23,006 nucleotides of DNA from Clostridiales bacterium (GCA_003453435.1 DMLH01000019.1:1-23006), one strand, 5' to 3'. Positions 1 to 6,397 are shown, counted from the first letter of the stretch. Made by a program: numbers and translations. Notes: generated by a model not told the origin, from the letters alone.

Positions 1-633
1 TTTGATTTGAATAACGACTACTCCTTAATTAAAAACACACTTTGTGCGCAAAATGAAACACTTAAACTTGCAACAAATTTTGCAAGTGGAATAAGAATTT
101 TAAATCAACCACCATATGAAATGATTATAAGTTTTATTATAAGTGCTAACAATAACATTAAAAGAATTCAAAGTTTGGTTGAAAAATTATCTGCTAAATG
201 TGGTAAAAATATGGGTGAATACTATGCTTTTCCAACAGTAAAAGAAGTTGCAACACTTTCCGTTGATGAATTAAAACAACTAGGCATGGGTTTTAGAGCT
301 AAATATATATATGAAACCACAAAAAAACTTGAGAATTTTGACCTTGAAACATTAAGAGATTACGACACGGTAAAACTGCTTGAATTTTTATCCACATTAA
401 GTGGCGTTGGCCCAAAGGTTGCAGATTGTATTGCCCTATTTGCATATCATAAAATGGACTGCTTTCCTGTGGACACTTGGGTTGAAAAAATTTATAATTC
501 ATATTTTTCAAAAGAAAAAGAAACAAACAGAGCTAAAATAAGGCAAAAATTAGTTAACACTTTTGGAAATTTGAGTGGATATGCTCAACAATATTTGTTC
601 TACTACAAACGTGAGCTTGATAAAAAGTCATAA
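1..633 (+). CDS. ogg: 8-oxoguanine DNA glycosylase (OGG1-type), 5' truncated by window edge
   Basis: Bifunctional base-excision repair enzyme that removes 8-oxoguanine and nicks the abasic strand. The frame is open to base 1, so only the C-terminal part is seen. Counting from the in-frame TTG at base 7, the stretch at about residues 31-50 resembles the OGG1 helix that follows the damage pocket. A helix-hairpin-helix reads LSGVGPKVADC at about 131-141. Its Lys137 and Asp156 (in PVDTW) lie 19 residues apart, the same spacing as catalytic Lys249 and Asp268 of human OGG1. The N-terminal OGG_N domain should lie upstream of the window; the TTG at base 7 is unlikely to be the true start because it has no visible ribosome site and the reading frame continues. 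The gene is convergent with rpmA, and the two share a bidirectional terminator. The family assignment is confident. Confidence 0.9.
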   Translation, partial: FDLNNDYSLIKNTLCAQNETLKLATNFASGIRILNQPPYEMIISFIISANNNIKRIQSLVEKLSAKCGKNMGEYYAFPTVKEVATLSVDELKQLGMGFRAKYIYETTKKLENFDLETLRDYDTVKLLEFLSTLSGVGPKVADCIALFAYHKMDCFPVDTWVEKIYNSYFSKEKETNRAKIRQKLVNTFGNLSGYAQQYLFYYKRELDKKS

Positions 634-641
634 ATATGCAC

Positions 642-669
642 AAAAAAAAATCGCAGCAGCGATTTTTTT
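642..669. terminator. Bidirectional intrinsic terminator between ogg and rpmA
   Basis: The TCGC/GCGA stem closes an AGCA loop and is flanked by an A-run on one side and a T-run on the other. It can therefore terminate ogg on the plus strand and rpmA on the minus strand. Confidence 0.85.
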
Positions 670-680
670 AAATATAAACT

Positions 681-956
681 TTAGTCTTCATAAACACTAA
701 CTTTCTTTTTGCCCTTTTCAGCGTACTCAAATTTAACAGTACCTTCAATTAAAGCAAATAAAGTGTAGTCGTGACCCATTCCAACATTTTTGCCTGGGCG
801 AATTGTTGTGCCACGTTGACGAACTATAATGTTGCCAGCTTTTACGTGTTCACCAGCATACTTTTTAACGCCAAGACGTTTAGCGTTGCTATCTCTGCCA
901 TTGTCAGTGCTACCGCCACCTTTATGGTGAGCAAATAACTGCAATAAAATTTTCAT
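681..956 (-). CDS. rpmA: Large-subunit ribosomal protein bL27 with Prp-cleavable N-terminal extension
   Basis: bL27 reaches toward the peptidyl-transferase centre of the 50S subunit. The protein is 91 aa, normal length, with the family core GRDSNAKRLGVK and the QRGTTIRPGKNVGMGHD block. The N-terminus MKILLQLFA followed by HHKGGG resembles the Firmicutes form in which residues 1-9 are removed by the protease Prp after the LQxFA motif (established in Staphylococcus aureus). The prp gene lies directly upstream, and its TAA shares one base with this ATG (TAATG). A GGAGG sits about 10 nt upstream, inside the end of prp. It is the last gene of rplU-prp-rpmA. Confidence 0.97.
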   Translation of the reverse strand: MKILLQLFAHHKGGGSTDNGRDSNAKRLGVKKYAGEHVKAGNIIVRQRGTTIRPGKNVGMGHDYTLFALIEGTVKFEYAEKGKKKVSVYED

Positions 957-1291
957 TATTCTTTATCCTCCAATTTAATGTATTTTGGATATTGCTCTTG
1001 CAAATTTTTAACACCCAAAAACATTGTTTTTAAAATTATTTGAGCATTTTTAAAATCTGCACTATTACTTTCAATATCATTAAGTTCTAGTTTTAAGTAA
1101 CCGGTTTTTTCATCAATTTTAAAAATATGTTTTAAATTTGTAAGTTCCTTAATTCCTAAAACTGCAGTTTGAGTTATGCTGGAAATTCCAGCACAAACAA
1201 TATCTTTGCCAAAATCCGCAAAGCCTGTGTGATTACTGCACTCCACACAAATTATATCATTATTTTTTCTTTTAATTTTTACAATAGTCAT
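956..1291 (-). CDS. prp: Ribosomal-processing cysteine protease Prp
   Basis: Cysteine protease that trims the N-terminal extension of bL27, required for functional ribosomes in Firmicutes carrying the extended form. At 111 aa it matches the YsxB/Prp family (DUF464). The catalytic pair is His21 (in SNHTGFADFG) and Cys33 (in DIVCAGIS), 12 residues apart as in S. aureus Prp. The usual GHA motif is NHT here, a mild divergence. Its ATG overlaps the stop of rplU by one base and its own stop overlaps the ATG of rpmA by one base, so translation is probably coupled; no independent Shine-Dalgarno is visible before its start. Confidence 0.93.
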   Translation of the reverse strand: MTIVKIKRKNNDIICVECSNHTGFADFGKDIVCAGISSITQTAVLGIKELTNLKHIFKIDEKTGYLKLELNDIESNSADFKNAQIILKTMFLGVKNLQEQYPKYIKLEDKE

Positions 1292-1596
1292 TACTTAACA
1301 CTAACAATTTTTAATGTTGTGTATGGTTGACGATGACCTTGAAGTTTTCTAATTCTCTTTTTAGCCTTGTATCTCAAAACAAGAACTTTTGGAGCTTTGC
1401 CATGACTAACAACTTCGGCAACAACTTCACTGCCATCTACAAGTGGACTACCTGCTTTGACAGTTTCACCATCAACAAGCATTAAAACATCAAGATTTAC
1501 TTTTGCGCCAACTTCTGCTTCAAGTTTTTCAACCTGAATTGTGTCGCCTTCGCTAACCTTGTATTGTTTTCCTCCTGTAAGAACAATAGCGTACAT
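1291..1596 (-). CDS. rplU: Large-subunit ribosomal protein bL21
   Basis: bL21, a 23S rRNA-binding 50S protein. I choose the start at 1596, giving 101 aa beginning MYAIVLTGGKQYKV, which is the family's conserved start. A further in-frame ATG seven codons upstream would put the strong ribosome site GAAGGAGG inside the coding region, so it is rejected. The C-terminal block KKRIRKLQGHRQPYT is typical of the family. This is the first gene of rplU-prp-rpmA, preceded by its own promoter and a leader of about 145 nt. Confidence 0.97.
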   Translation of the reverse strand: MYAIVLTGGKQYKVSEGDTIQVEKLEAEVGAKVNLDVLMLVDGETVKAGSPLVDGSEVVAEVVSHGKAPKVLVLRYKAKKRIRKLQGHRQPYTTLKIVSVK

Positions 1597-1742
1597 TTCA
1601 TTTCCTCCTTCTAGCATAACTCACTGGAATAACCTAGGTGGCTTTACGCTTTGCAATGCAAAACCTAAAACACTTTAATTTCATAAAAACTAACATAAAA
1701 TTTTGTTTAGTTTATACAATAAAAAACCCGCCCCAAGTGGAC
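1597..1742 (-). promoter_or_regulatory. rplU 5' leader, candidate L21-type autoregulatory leader
   Basis: About 145 nt separate the predicted transcription start near 1742 from the rplU start. Firmicutes rplU mRNAs often carry a structured leader, the Rfam L21 leader. Here a self-complementary TTTGCA-T-TGCAAA and a compact G/C-richer block with CCACCTAGG lie close to the start codon. I have not matched these to the covariance model, so the L21-leader assignment is by position. Confidence 0.4.
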
Positions 1743-1745
1743 GAG
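1721..1745 (-). terminator. Intrinsic terminator downstream of the cyclase gene
   Basis: On the minus strand a 7-bp stem, CTCGTCC against GGGCGGG with two G-U pairs, closes the loop ACTTG and is followed by six T. It would stop transcripts from the cyclase gene. The predicted rplU transcription start falls inside the left arm, so rplU mRNA itself would lack part of the stem. Confidence 0.7.
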
Positions 1746-1748
1746 TAT

Positions 1749-1777
1749 AATTTAACATATTTTTTTGCTGTTGTCAA
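1749..1777 (-). promoter_or_regulatory. rplU operon promoter
   Basis: Perfect -35 TTGACA at 1777-1772, a 17-nt spacer, then TAAATT at 1754-1749 preceded by an extended TGT. Predicted start is near 1742. Confidence 0.65.
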
Positions 1778-1827
1778 GCCTAAAATAATATTTAGTAAAA
1801 ATATATATTACAAAATGAATTGCAAAA

Positions 1828-3111
1828 TTATATGCTACTTTGCTCACCATTTGTTAATAATTTACTCATTTCTGTCACAGTTTTATTCAAATAATATTTT
1901 GCAAGTGTGTTGTCATTGTCTTTTTTTACGCATATTCCAAAAAATTGTTTTGCTTTTTCATAATCACCTTTTTCAAAAAACCTTACTCCACTTTCAAATT
2001 CTTGCACATATTTGGTCAACATATTCTTCTTACTATCACTATATGCATCCAAACTTTCAAAAAGCGGAATTTTACTTGTTAAATCATCAAATTCAATTGT
2101 TCCAATATACCTAAAACTGTGTGGCTCCTTAATGTTTGTCATAAAGTTTTTTGTCATTAAAACGCGAGATGAAAAAATTTTGTTAAGCGTTTCAATTCGG
2201 CTTGTCATATTAACAACATCGCTAACAACTGTAAACTGCTTTTGTTTTTCACTACCCACAACCCCAACAACGCACATACCACTATTAAGCGCCAAGCCAT
2301 ACTTAATTGGCTCTTTGCCAACACTTACAAGGTTTTTATAATCTAGTTGTTTGGCAATATCAATTGCAGCATTTAGACAATCATCTTCGTTTTCAAACAC
2401 AGCCAAAATTCCATCACCCAAAAATTTATCTATAAATCCATCATTTTGTTTAACGCTATTAGATACCAAATGCGTAAAATCTTTAATTAGGCCAAAATTG
2501 TCTTCAAGCGATAAAGTTTCACTGGAAAAATAACTATTACGCATATCACAAAACAAAGTGCTAAGTTTAACTTGCACGCTGTCACCAACATTAAGTTCTT
2601 CCGGCTTTGTTTTGCCAAAAAATTTTAAATAATTTGTAGCAATATACTTTTGATATTCAACATCCTTTTTATTTAACTTTTTGTCATTATCCCTAAAAAC
2701 TTTTTGTATGCCCTCAAGGTTTTTTGCAATGTCATCAAACTCAATGGCACCTTCAAAATCTATGTTCAAATTTTTTCTTCCTTTTGCAAGCAAATTGGTG
2801 TCATATACTATAGACATTAAAGGCTTTAGCACAAGCAAAAGCATAATCATAATGGAAATTGAATATGCAATAAAAATTAGTGAGTAAATAAGATAAGTTA
2901 TGTTGTTGTATGATTTTACATTATTTGTATAAATTATTGTGCCAATAAAAAAGATGGCAGCAAGCATAACAGTGTAAATAAAAATTCGAGTATCCATATA
3001 ACTTTTTTTTAACACATTTTTATTATAATTTGAAAAAGCAAGCGCAAATATAATAAACGCAAAGGCAATGCTAATTATTGAAAATGCAACAATATAAAAA
3101 TCAAAACTCAT
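1828..3111 (-). CDS. Membrane-anchored class III (IIIb-like) adenylate/guanylate cyclase with C-terminal TPR-like helices
   Basis: Makes a cyclic nucleotide, probably cAMP. The 427 aa begin with about three TM helices (roughly 5-26, 43-62, 72-95). A HAMP-like linker (about 95-145) and a signalling segment with FLKLLGK-type sequence (161-167) follow, then the catalytic domain (about 180-355). Metal-binding Asp189 (LFCDM) and Asp233 (FLGDG), adenine-contacting Lys229, and transition-state Asn301 and Arg305 (VNMTSR) are all present, so it should be active. Thr294 stands where class IIIa enzymes have Asp, which is the class IIIb signature. Residues 366-415 look like a TPR-type helix pair. The start is supported by AAGGTG upstream. 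It is flanked by rplU and a divergent helical protein, and lies about 1.2 kb from a PycTM-like gene. Substrate (ATP, GTP or a pyrimidine) is not settled by sequence alone. Confidence 0.88.
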   Translation of the reverse strand: MSFDFYIVAFSIISIAFAFIIFALAFSNYNKNVLKKSYMDTRIFIYTVMLAAIFFIGTIIYTNNVKSYNNITYLIYSLIFIAYSISIMIMLLLVLKPLMSIVYDTNLLAKGRKNLNIDFEGAIEFDDIAKNLEGIQKVFRDNDKKLNKKDVEYQKYIATNYLKFFGKTKPEELNVGDSVQVKLSTLFCDMRNSYFSSETLSLEDNFGLIKDFTHLVSNSVKQNDGFIDKFLGDGILAVFENEDDCLNAAIDIAKQLDYKNLVSVGKEPIKYGLALNSGMCVVGVVGSEKQKQFTVVSDVVNMTSRIETLNKIFSSRVLMTKNFMTNIKEPHSFRYIGTIEFDDLTSKIPLFESLDAYSDSKKNMLTKYVQEFESGVRFFEKGDYEKAKQFFGICVKKDNDNTLAKYYLNKTVTEMSKLLTNGEQSSI

Positions 3112-3229
3112 TTTTCACCTTAAAAATACAAAAAACTAATCATAATTCTAAAAACTAAGCCATAAACTCAAAAAAAACAATTATAAATAATTTTTAGAAA
3201 ATGTGTTTAGTTAATTTTTGCCAATTTAC

Positions 3230-3258
3230 TTAACGAATATTCAATTTTTATGTATATA
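3230..3258 (+). promoter_or_regulatory. Candidate promoter for the 3298 gene
   Basis: TTAACG at 3230-3235, a 17-nt spacer, TATATA at 3253-3258. The -35 is poor. The start would give a leader of about 33 nt containing the GAGGAG ribosome site. The rest of the divergent gap 3112-3297 is AT-rich and otherwise featureless to me. Confidence 0.4.
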
Positions 3259-3297
3259 TCCAAAAAATAATAACAAAATATTGTCGAGGAGAAAAAA

Positions 3298-3747
3298 ATG
3301 AAAAATGTAAATAGTGAAAAATTATTAAATGCCCTTGGAAAAAATGTAAGCATGGCAGTTCAAAGCCTAGAACTAATTTTGCCAGAAGTTACAGATGAAA
3401 AATTTAAGGAATATTTAAGCAAACTAAATGACGAGTACAGCATTGTTTTAACCGAAGCACAAATGCTTGCCAAGGCAAACGACATGGAGTTAAAATTAAC
3501 AACCCCAATTGAAAAAGCAAAACTTTGGACAAGTATTAAACTTGAAATGCTTATGAATAAAAGCACAAGAAAATTCGCAACAATGATTTTTCTTGGCACA
3601 AACATGGGCATACCTGACCTTGTTATTGCAATAAGTGATTTTGGTGATGCCAGCAAAGAAGTTTTGGAGCTTGCCCACAAACTTAAACAAATCGAAGAGG
3701 AAAGTGATGAAAAACTAAAATACTTTATCAGTTTTAAAGAAAAATAA
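3298..3747 (+). CDS. Conserved helical-bundle protein, ferritin-like in appearance, function unknown
   Basis: A soluble, nearly all-helical protein of 149 aa with a strong GAGGAG ribosome site 7 nt before ATG. The segment from about residue 70 onward (KAKLWTSIKLEMLMNKSTRKFA, then GTNMGIPDLVIAISDFGD, then KLKQIEEESDEKLKYFI) resembles a recurrent Clostridia family of about 150-aa hypothetical proteins with a DUF2383/ferritin-like layout. I see no convincing metal-binding ExxH set, so an iron role is not claimed. It is the only plus-strand gene between the cyclase and the PycTM-like pair, divergent from the cyclase. Confidence 0.8.
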   Translation: MKNVNSEKLLNALGKNVSMAVQSLELILPEVTDEKFKEYLSKLNDEYSIVLTEAQMLAKANDMELKLTTPIEKAKLWTSIKLEMLMNKSTRKFATMIFLGTNMGIPDLVIAISDFGDASKEVLELAHKLKQIEEESDEKLKYFISFKEK

Positions 3748-3781
3748 TTAGTGTTCTGGTTTAACATAGCTAGTTTTTTAT

Positions 3782-3827
3782 GCGTATTTTTATACATGTA
3801 TTTGTATATTTATACGCTATTTTTATT
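3782..3827 (+). terminator. Probable terminator of the 3298 gene
   Basis: GCGTAT/ATACGC, a 3x3 T-T internal loop, then TATAC/GTATA form an 11-bp interrupted stem followed by TATTTTTATT. Its right arm overlaps the last codons of the convergent gene ending at 3810. Confidence 0.5.
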
Positions 3828-4286
3828 GTGTCTTATGCCACAAAAAATTTGTTTGTCTTTTATAAACCATAGTTTTGGGGCAACACTAAAAACCATATTT
3901 TTTATGAAGCCATATACCTCATTTTGCGATATGCTTTTTTTTACAAAAACATCATTTGAAATTTGTTTTAAAATTGCACAGTCAAAATACTGCCCCTCAA
4001 GTGGCGAATAAAAACCATAATCAAAAATGCTTAGCGAATTTTCATCACCGGTGTACGAAATAGCAACATCATTTTGAAAAAATTCAACAATAAAATAAAC
4101 ATTGTTTACTTCAAGTGGCATTGGTTCATCTTCTTGAATTCCACTAAGCCAATCATAAAATTCTTTATAAATTCTTTCCAAATCGTGCTTTTTTATTGAA
4201 TTTGTACTGTTTTTAATGATTTTTTTATTGTTTTTGTTTGAATTTCTATTATTTCTTATTTTATTATCCAATTTGTAACTATTCAT
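3810..4286 (-). CDS. Hypothetical soluble protein paired with the PycTM-like gene
   Basis: 158 aa, not recognised. Residues 1-32 are Asn/Lys-rich and probably disordered. From about 33 onward a compact domain with alternating hydrophobic residues (YFIVEFFQNDVAISYTG, then FDYGFYSPLEG) suggests a mixed alpha/beta fold. There is no signal peptide, TM helix or recognisable catalytic motif. Its ATG directly follows the TAA of the PycTM-like gene (TAAATG), with a CGGAG ribosome site 9 nt upstream inside that gene, so the two are co-transcribed and probably translationally coupled. The tight pairing suggests a partner or regulator of the membrane protein; that is inference. A cyclic-nucleotide-binding signature was looked for and not seen. 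Confidence 0.7.
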   Translation of the reverse strand: MNSYKLDNKIRNNRNSNKNNKKIIKNSTNSIKKHDLERIYKEFYDWLSGIQEDEPMPLEVNNVYFIVEFFQNDVAISYTGDENSLSIFDYGFYSPLEGQYFDCAILKQISNDVFVKKSISQNEVYGFIKNMVFSVAPKLWFIKDKQIFCGIRHNKNSV

Positions 4287-4793
4287 TTAAACTGCTCCGT
4301 TAAATATAAAAGCAAACAAACACGAAATTATGCTAAGTACACAAAAAAATGCACTGTCATTAAAAAGTTGAAACTTGCGTTTTACAATTTTGCTGTTTGC
4401 AATTATGGTGCTTGCTATGTCAATTTCAAGGTTATCAATTTTATAATTTGGTGGATAGTTATAATATTTAATAATGTTTTTTATAAGTTCTTCGCTTGTC
4501 ATAATTGCAAGATTTTGAAAGTACAGTAAATTTTTGTCGGCGTATTTTTTGGCTTTGAATTTTACATCTACTCTTCTGGCATGCAATGCAAAAAAACTTA
4601 TAATTATGCTTAAACCCGCAAAAAATAAAACAGCATAATTTGTATATTTAATAATTAAATTGGTGCTTTGAACAAACCCTAACGAAAGTGCAATTACTCC
4701 ACCATTTAATGCTATTATTATGGAATGTTTTGTTTCTGCCATTTTCAAATTTTCTATAACATATTGCAAAATATATTTTAAAGTTTGTTTCAT
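4287..4793 (-). CDS. PycTM/DUF5706-like membrane protein, possible cyclic-nucleotide-gated effector
   Basis: 168 aa from the ATG at 4793. The layout is that of the DUF5706/PycTM family: an amphipathic start, AETKHSIIIALNGGVIAL at 19-36 leading TM1 (about 23-43), TM2 (52-71), a cytoplasmic helical stretch with LYFQNLAIMTSEELI (90-104), IASTIIANSKIVKRKFQLF (126-144), then TM3 (146-165). PycTM is the membrane effector of Pycsar anti-phage defence, where a cyclase product triggers membrane disruption; DUF5706 and SLATT-type proteins also occur elsewhere. No cyclase is in the same operon, but a class III cyclase lies about 1.2 kb away on the same strand. The start is uncertain: the ATG at 4793 has no ribosome site and abuts a terminator; ATG at 4742 would cut into the conserved N-terminal helix, and a TTG at 4832 lies within the terminator stem. 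Confidence 0.65.
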   Translation of the reverse strand: MKQTLKYILQYVIENLKMAETKHSIIIALNGGVIALSLGFVQSTNLIIKYTNYAVLFFAGLSIIISFFALHARRVDVKFKAKKYADKNLLYFQNLAIMTSEELIKNIIKYYNYPPNYKIDNLEIDIASTIIANSKIVKRKFQLFNDSAFFCVLSIISCLFAFIFNGAV

Positions 4794-4843
4794 AAAAAAA
4801 TTGTTGACTAAAATTTTCTTATTAGTCAGCAACTATTTTTTTT
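4794..4843. terminator. Strong bidirectional terminator abutting the PycTM-like start codon
   Basis: Arms 4801-4811 and 4822-4832 pair over 11 bp with one mismatch around a 10-nt loop. Seven T follow on the minus strand and eight on the plus strand. On the minus strand it ends the spoIVFB transcript immediately before the next gene's ATG. Confidence 0.85.
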
Positions 4844-4865
4844 AAACATTTTATTCTGTAACAAA

Positions 4866-5684
4866 TCAAATTTCTTTTAAAGGTGTATTAATTGGCAAAG
4901 TTAAAATTTTGCTTGAAATATAGTCTTTTGTAAATCTCTTTTTTCCATTTTTTTGTTCTATATAAACTGCATTGCATTTGCCCTCACAAACATGTCTGTA
5001 AGCCTCAAATATTGTATCATCTGCACTCAATTTTATGCTTTTGCCAATTGTAAACCTAAATTTTTCAAAATTGTTTAATTTTTGATAATAAACTTCTGTA
5101 TCATTATCAAGTAGACCAATAAGCATAAAAAGTGCGTTAATGCCAAGCATGTAATTTAGTTTAAACATAAATGACAAAAAAAATAGCATAAACACAATAC
5201 CCGTTATTATAAACCCAACAGCTCTTGTAATTTTATATGCCTTTACTCTGCCATTAAATTTGCACAAAAGTGCCAAAATGATTCTTCCGCCATCTAAAGG
5301 ATATACAGGCAAAACATTAAAGCAAAATGTGTAAATATTGGCCCATAAAAACATATATAAGTAATTAGATATTGATGAAAAAATAGTGTTCAAAAATACT
5401 ACAATAACAATCAAAATTAAATTTACAATTGGCCCAGCAATGGCAATTTTAATTTCATCATTTTCACTAAATGGCGCATTATTTCCACTAAGCATTGCAC
5501 CATATGGCATTAAGGTTATAACGTTTAAATTATACCCCAGTTTTCTGCCAACAAACGAATGCCCCATTTCATGCAACACCGCGCAAATTAAACAGCAAAT
5601 AAAACTTAAAAAATTGCCAAAAAGAATCATTAAAATGCCTAAAATCAAAAATGACCAATGCACTTTAAATTTTAAATTTTTCAT
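4866..5684 (-). CDS. spoIVFB: Site-2-type intramembrane zinc metalloprotease, M50B, SpoIVFB-like
   Basis: Cleaves substrates within the membrane. In sporulating Bacillus, SpoIVFB processes pro-sigma-K. The 272 aa carry about six hydrophobic segments. The zinc-binding motif is HEMGH at 38-42 (His38, Glu39, His42), and the third ligand is in NVLPVYPLDGGR at 123-134 (Asp131). The C-terminal part (about 195-272) is a reduced CBS-like domain, as in SpoIVFB. Its ATG overlaps the stop of the small upstream gene by 4 nt (ATGA). Position near rplU-prp-rpmA matches Bacillus gene order, which supports the SpoIVFB call over a generic M50 protease. Sporulation by this organism cannot be shown from this window. 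Confidence 0.85.
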   Translation of the reverse strand: MKNLKFKVHWSFLILGILMILFGNFLSFICCLICAVLHEMGHSFVGRKLGYNLNVITLMPYGAMLSGNNAPFSENDEIKIAIAGPIVNLILIVIVVFLNTIFSSISNYLYMFLWANIYTFCFNVLPVYPLDGGRIILALLCKFNGRVKAYKITRAVGFIITGIVFMLFFLSFMFKLNYMLGINALFMLIGLLDNDTEVYYQKLNNFEKFRFTIGKSIKLSADDTIFEAYRHVCEGKCNAVYIEQKNGKKRFTKDYISSKILTLPINTPLKEI

Positions 5685-5896
5685 AATACAAAAATGTTTA
5701 CAAAACTGTTAACAAAATGTTGTAAACTAGTTCTAACATTTTGAAAGAAATTACCAACCGCCAAGTTTAAAACAAACATTAAAATTAAAGCCCCCATAGA
5801 AAATGCCAAAGGTTTAAAAACTTTTTTAGTGCAATAAATGTGAACTCTATTTTTTTTGTTTTGTTTACATAAATTTTTATATGCAATTACCTTCAT
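5681..5896 (-). CDS. Small single-TM protein in the SpoIVFA position
   Basis: 71 aa: a basic cytoplasmic N-terminus (about 1-29), one TM helix (about 31-49) and a short outer tail. It has AAAGGAG 7 nt before ATG and overlaps spoIVFB by 4 nt, so it is a real translated gene. In Bacillus this slot is held by SpoIVFA, a single-pass inhibitor and scaffold of SpoIVFB that carries an extracytoplasmic M23-like domain. Here that domain is absent, leaving only the basic tail and TM anchor. It may be a minimal SpoIVFA counterpart; sequence similarity is too weak to name it. Confidence 0.7.
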   Translation of the reverse strand: MKVIAYKNLCKQNKKNRVHIYCTKKVFKPLAFSMGALILMFVLNLAVGNFFQNVRTSLQHFVNSFVNIFVL

Positions 5897-5912
5897 AAAT
5901 ACTCCTTTAAAT
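5893..5912. repeat. 20-bp direct repeat copy covering the ribosome site of the small TM gene
   Basis: This 20-bp stretch, which contains AAAGGAGTATTTATGA on the minus strand, recurs exactly at 6224-6243 over the ribosome site and start of minE. Flanks differ on both sides. Confidence 0.85.
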
Positions 5913-5966
5913 ATTTTACTAAAAATACTTCAGGAATATGATTAGCAATTTGATAAAGTACGCAAA

Positions 5967-6227
5967 TTATTGATAGTCATCTGGTAAACTACCAAATATT
6001 TTTAATCTATTGCTTCTTGCAACCATTAAAAATTTGTAGGTTCCATCATTTTGCACTTCAACTTTAACGCTTAAATCATCTGCGTTTAGCGTGCAATAGT
6101 TAGAAAGCAAATTAAACATATCACTTTTAAGTACTTTTTCAACCTTTTGCGGACTAAATTGTTTATCGCTAATTAACACGTTTTGCAATCTTTCAATATT
6201 TTTTTGCTGTGTACGATTAAATATCAT
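5967..6227 (-). CDS. minE: Cell division topological specificity factor MinE
   Basis: MinE stimulates MinD ATPase and drives Min oscillation so that the division ring forms at mid-cell. The 86 aa fit the family. ERLQNVLISDK at about 12-22 aligns with the MinD-binding helix of E. coli MinE (ERLQIIVAERR), preceded by a short membrane-contacting N-terminus. The remainder, with LSNYCTLNADDLSVKVEVQNDG, matches the C-terminal dimerisation domain. AAAGGAG lies 7 nt before ATG. It is separated from minD by about 170 bp containing a large palindrome, an unusual gap inside a min operon. Confidence 0.85.
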   Translation of the reverse strand: MIFNRTQQKNIERLQNVLISDKQFSPQKVEKVLKSDMFNLLSNYCTLNADDLSVKVEVQNDGTYKFLMVARSNRLKIFGSLPDDYQ

Positions 6228-6243
6228 AAATACTCCTTTAAAT
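6224..6243. repeat. 20-bp direct repeat copy covering the ribosome site of minE
   Basis: Exact second copy of the repeat at 5893-5912, 331 bp away. Confidence 0.85.
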
Positions 6244-6327
6244 TATTCTTTGTTTCATGAGAAAATATTTGCTTAATTACCCCAATATAATAATTTTACA
6301 ACTGACCAGTTACTTTTCCCATGGCAA

Positions 6328-6388
6328 GATAGAATTTATTTGGTGCCTTGAACGCTTGCGTGTACCAGCGCCAAATAAATTGGCTATC
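6328..6388. repeat. Large imperfect palindrome between minD and minE
   Basis: GATAG/CTATC and a perfect 11-bp pair AATTTATTTGG/CCAAATAAATT (6333-6343 and 6371-6381) enclose a G/C-richer core with an inner ACGC-TT-GCGT. A T-G apposition at 6344/6370 pairs as a wobble on the plus strand but is a C-A mismatch on the minus strand. No T-run follows on either side, so it is not an ordinary terminator. It starts 10 bp beyond the minD stop codon. Confidence 0.8.
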
Positions 6389-6397
6389 GAGCCTCCC

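Noticed and set aside
1721..1745. Reading the hairpin 1721-1745 as an rplU attenuator
   Set aside because: The predicted rplU transcription start lies within its left arm, so rplU RNA should not form the full stem; it is better explained as the cyclase terminator.
1638..2114. Plus-strand open frame of 158 codons opposite the rplU leader and the end of the cyclase gene
   Set aside because: It crosses the rplU promoter and terminator and is antisense to the conserved cyclase; low-complexity composition and no ribosome site.
6328..6388. T-box or known riboswitch in the minD-minE gap
   Set aside because: The GGTAC string resembles part of a T-box antiterminator, but no specifier stem, terminator or downstream T-box-type gene is present.
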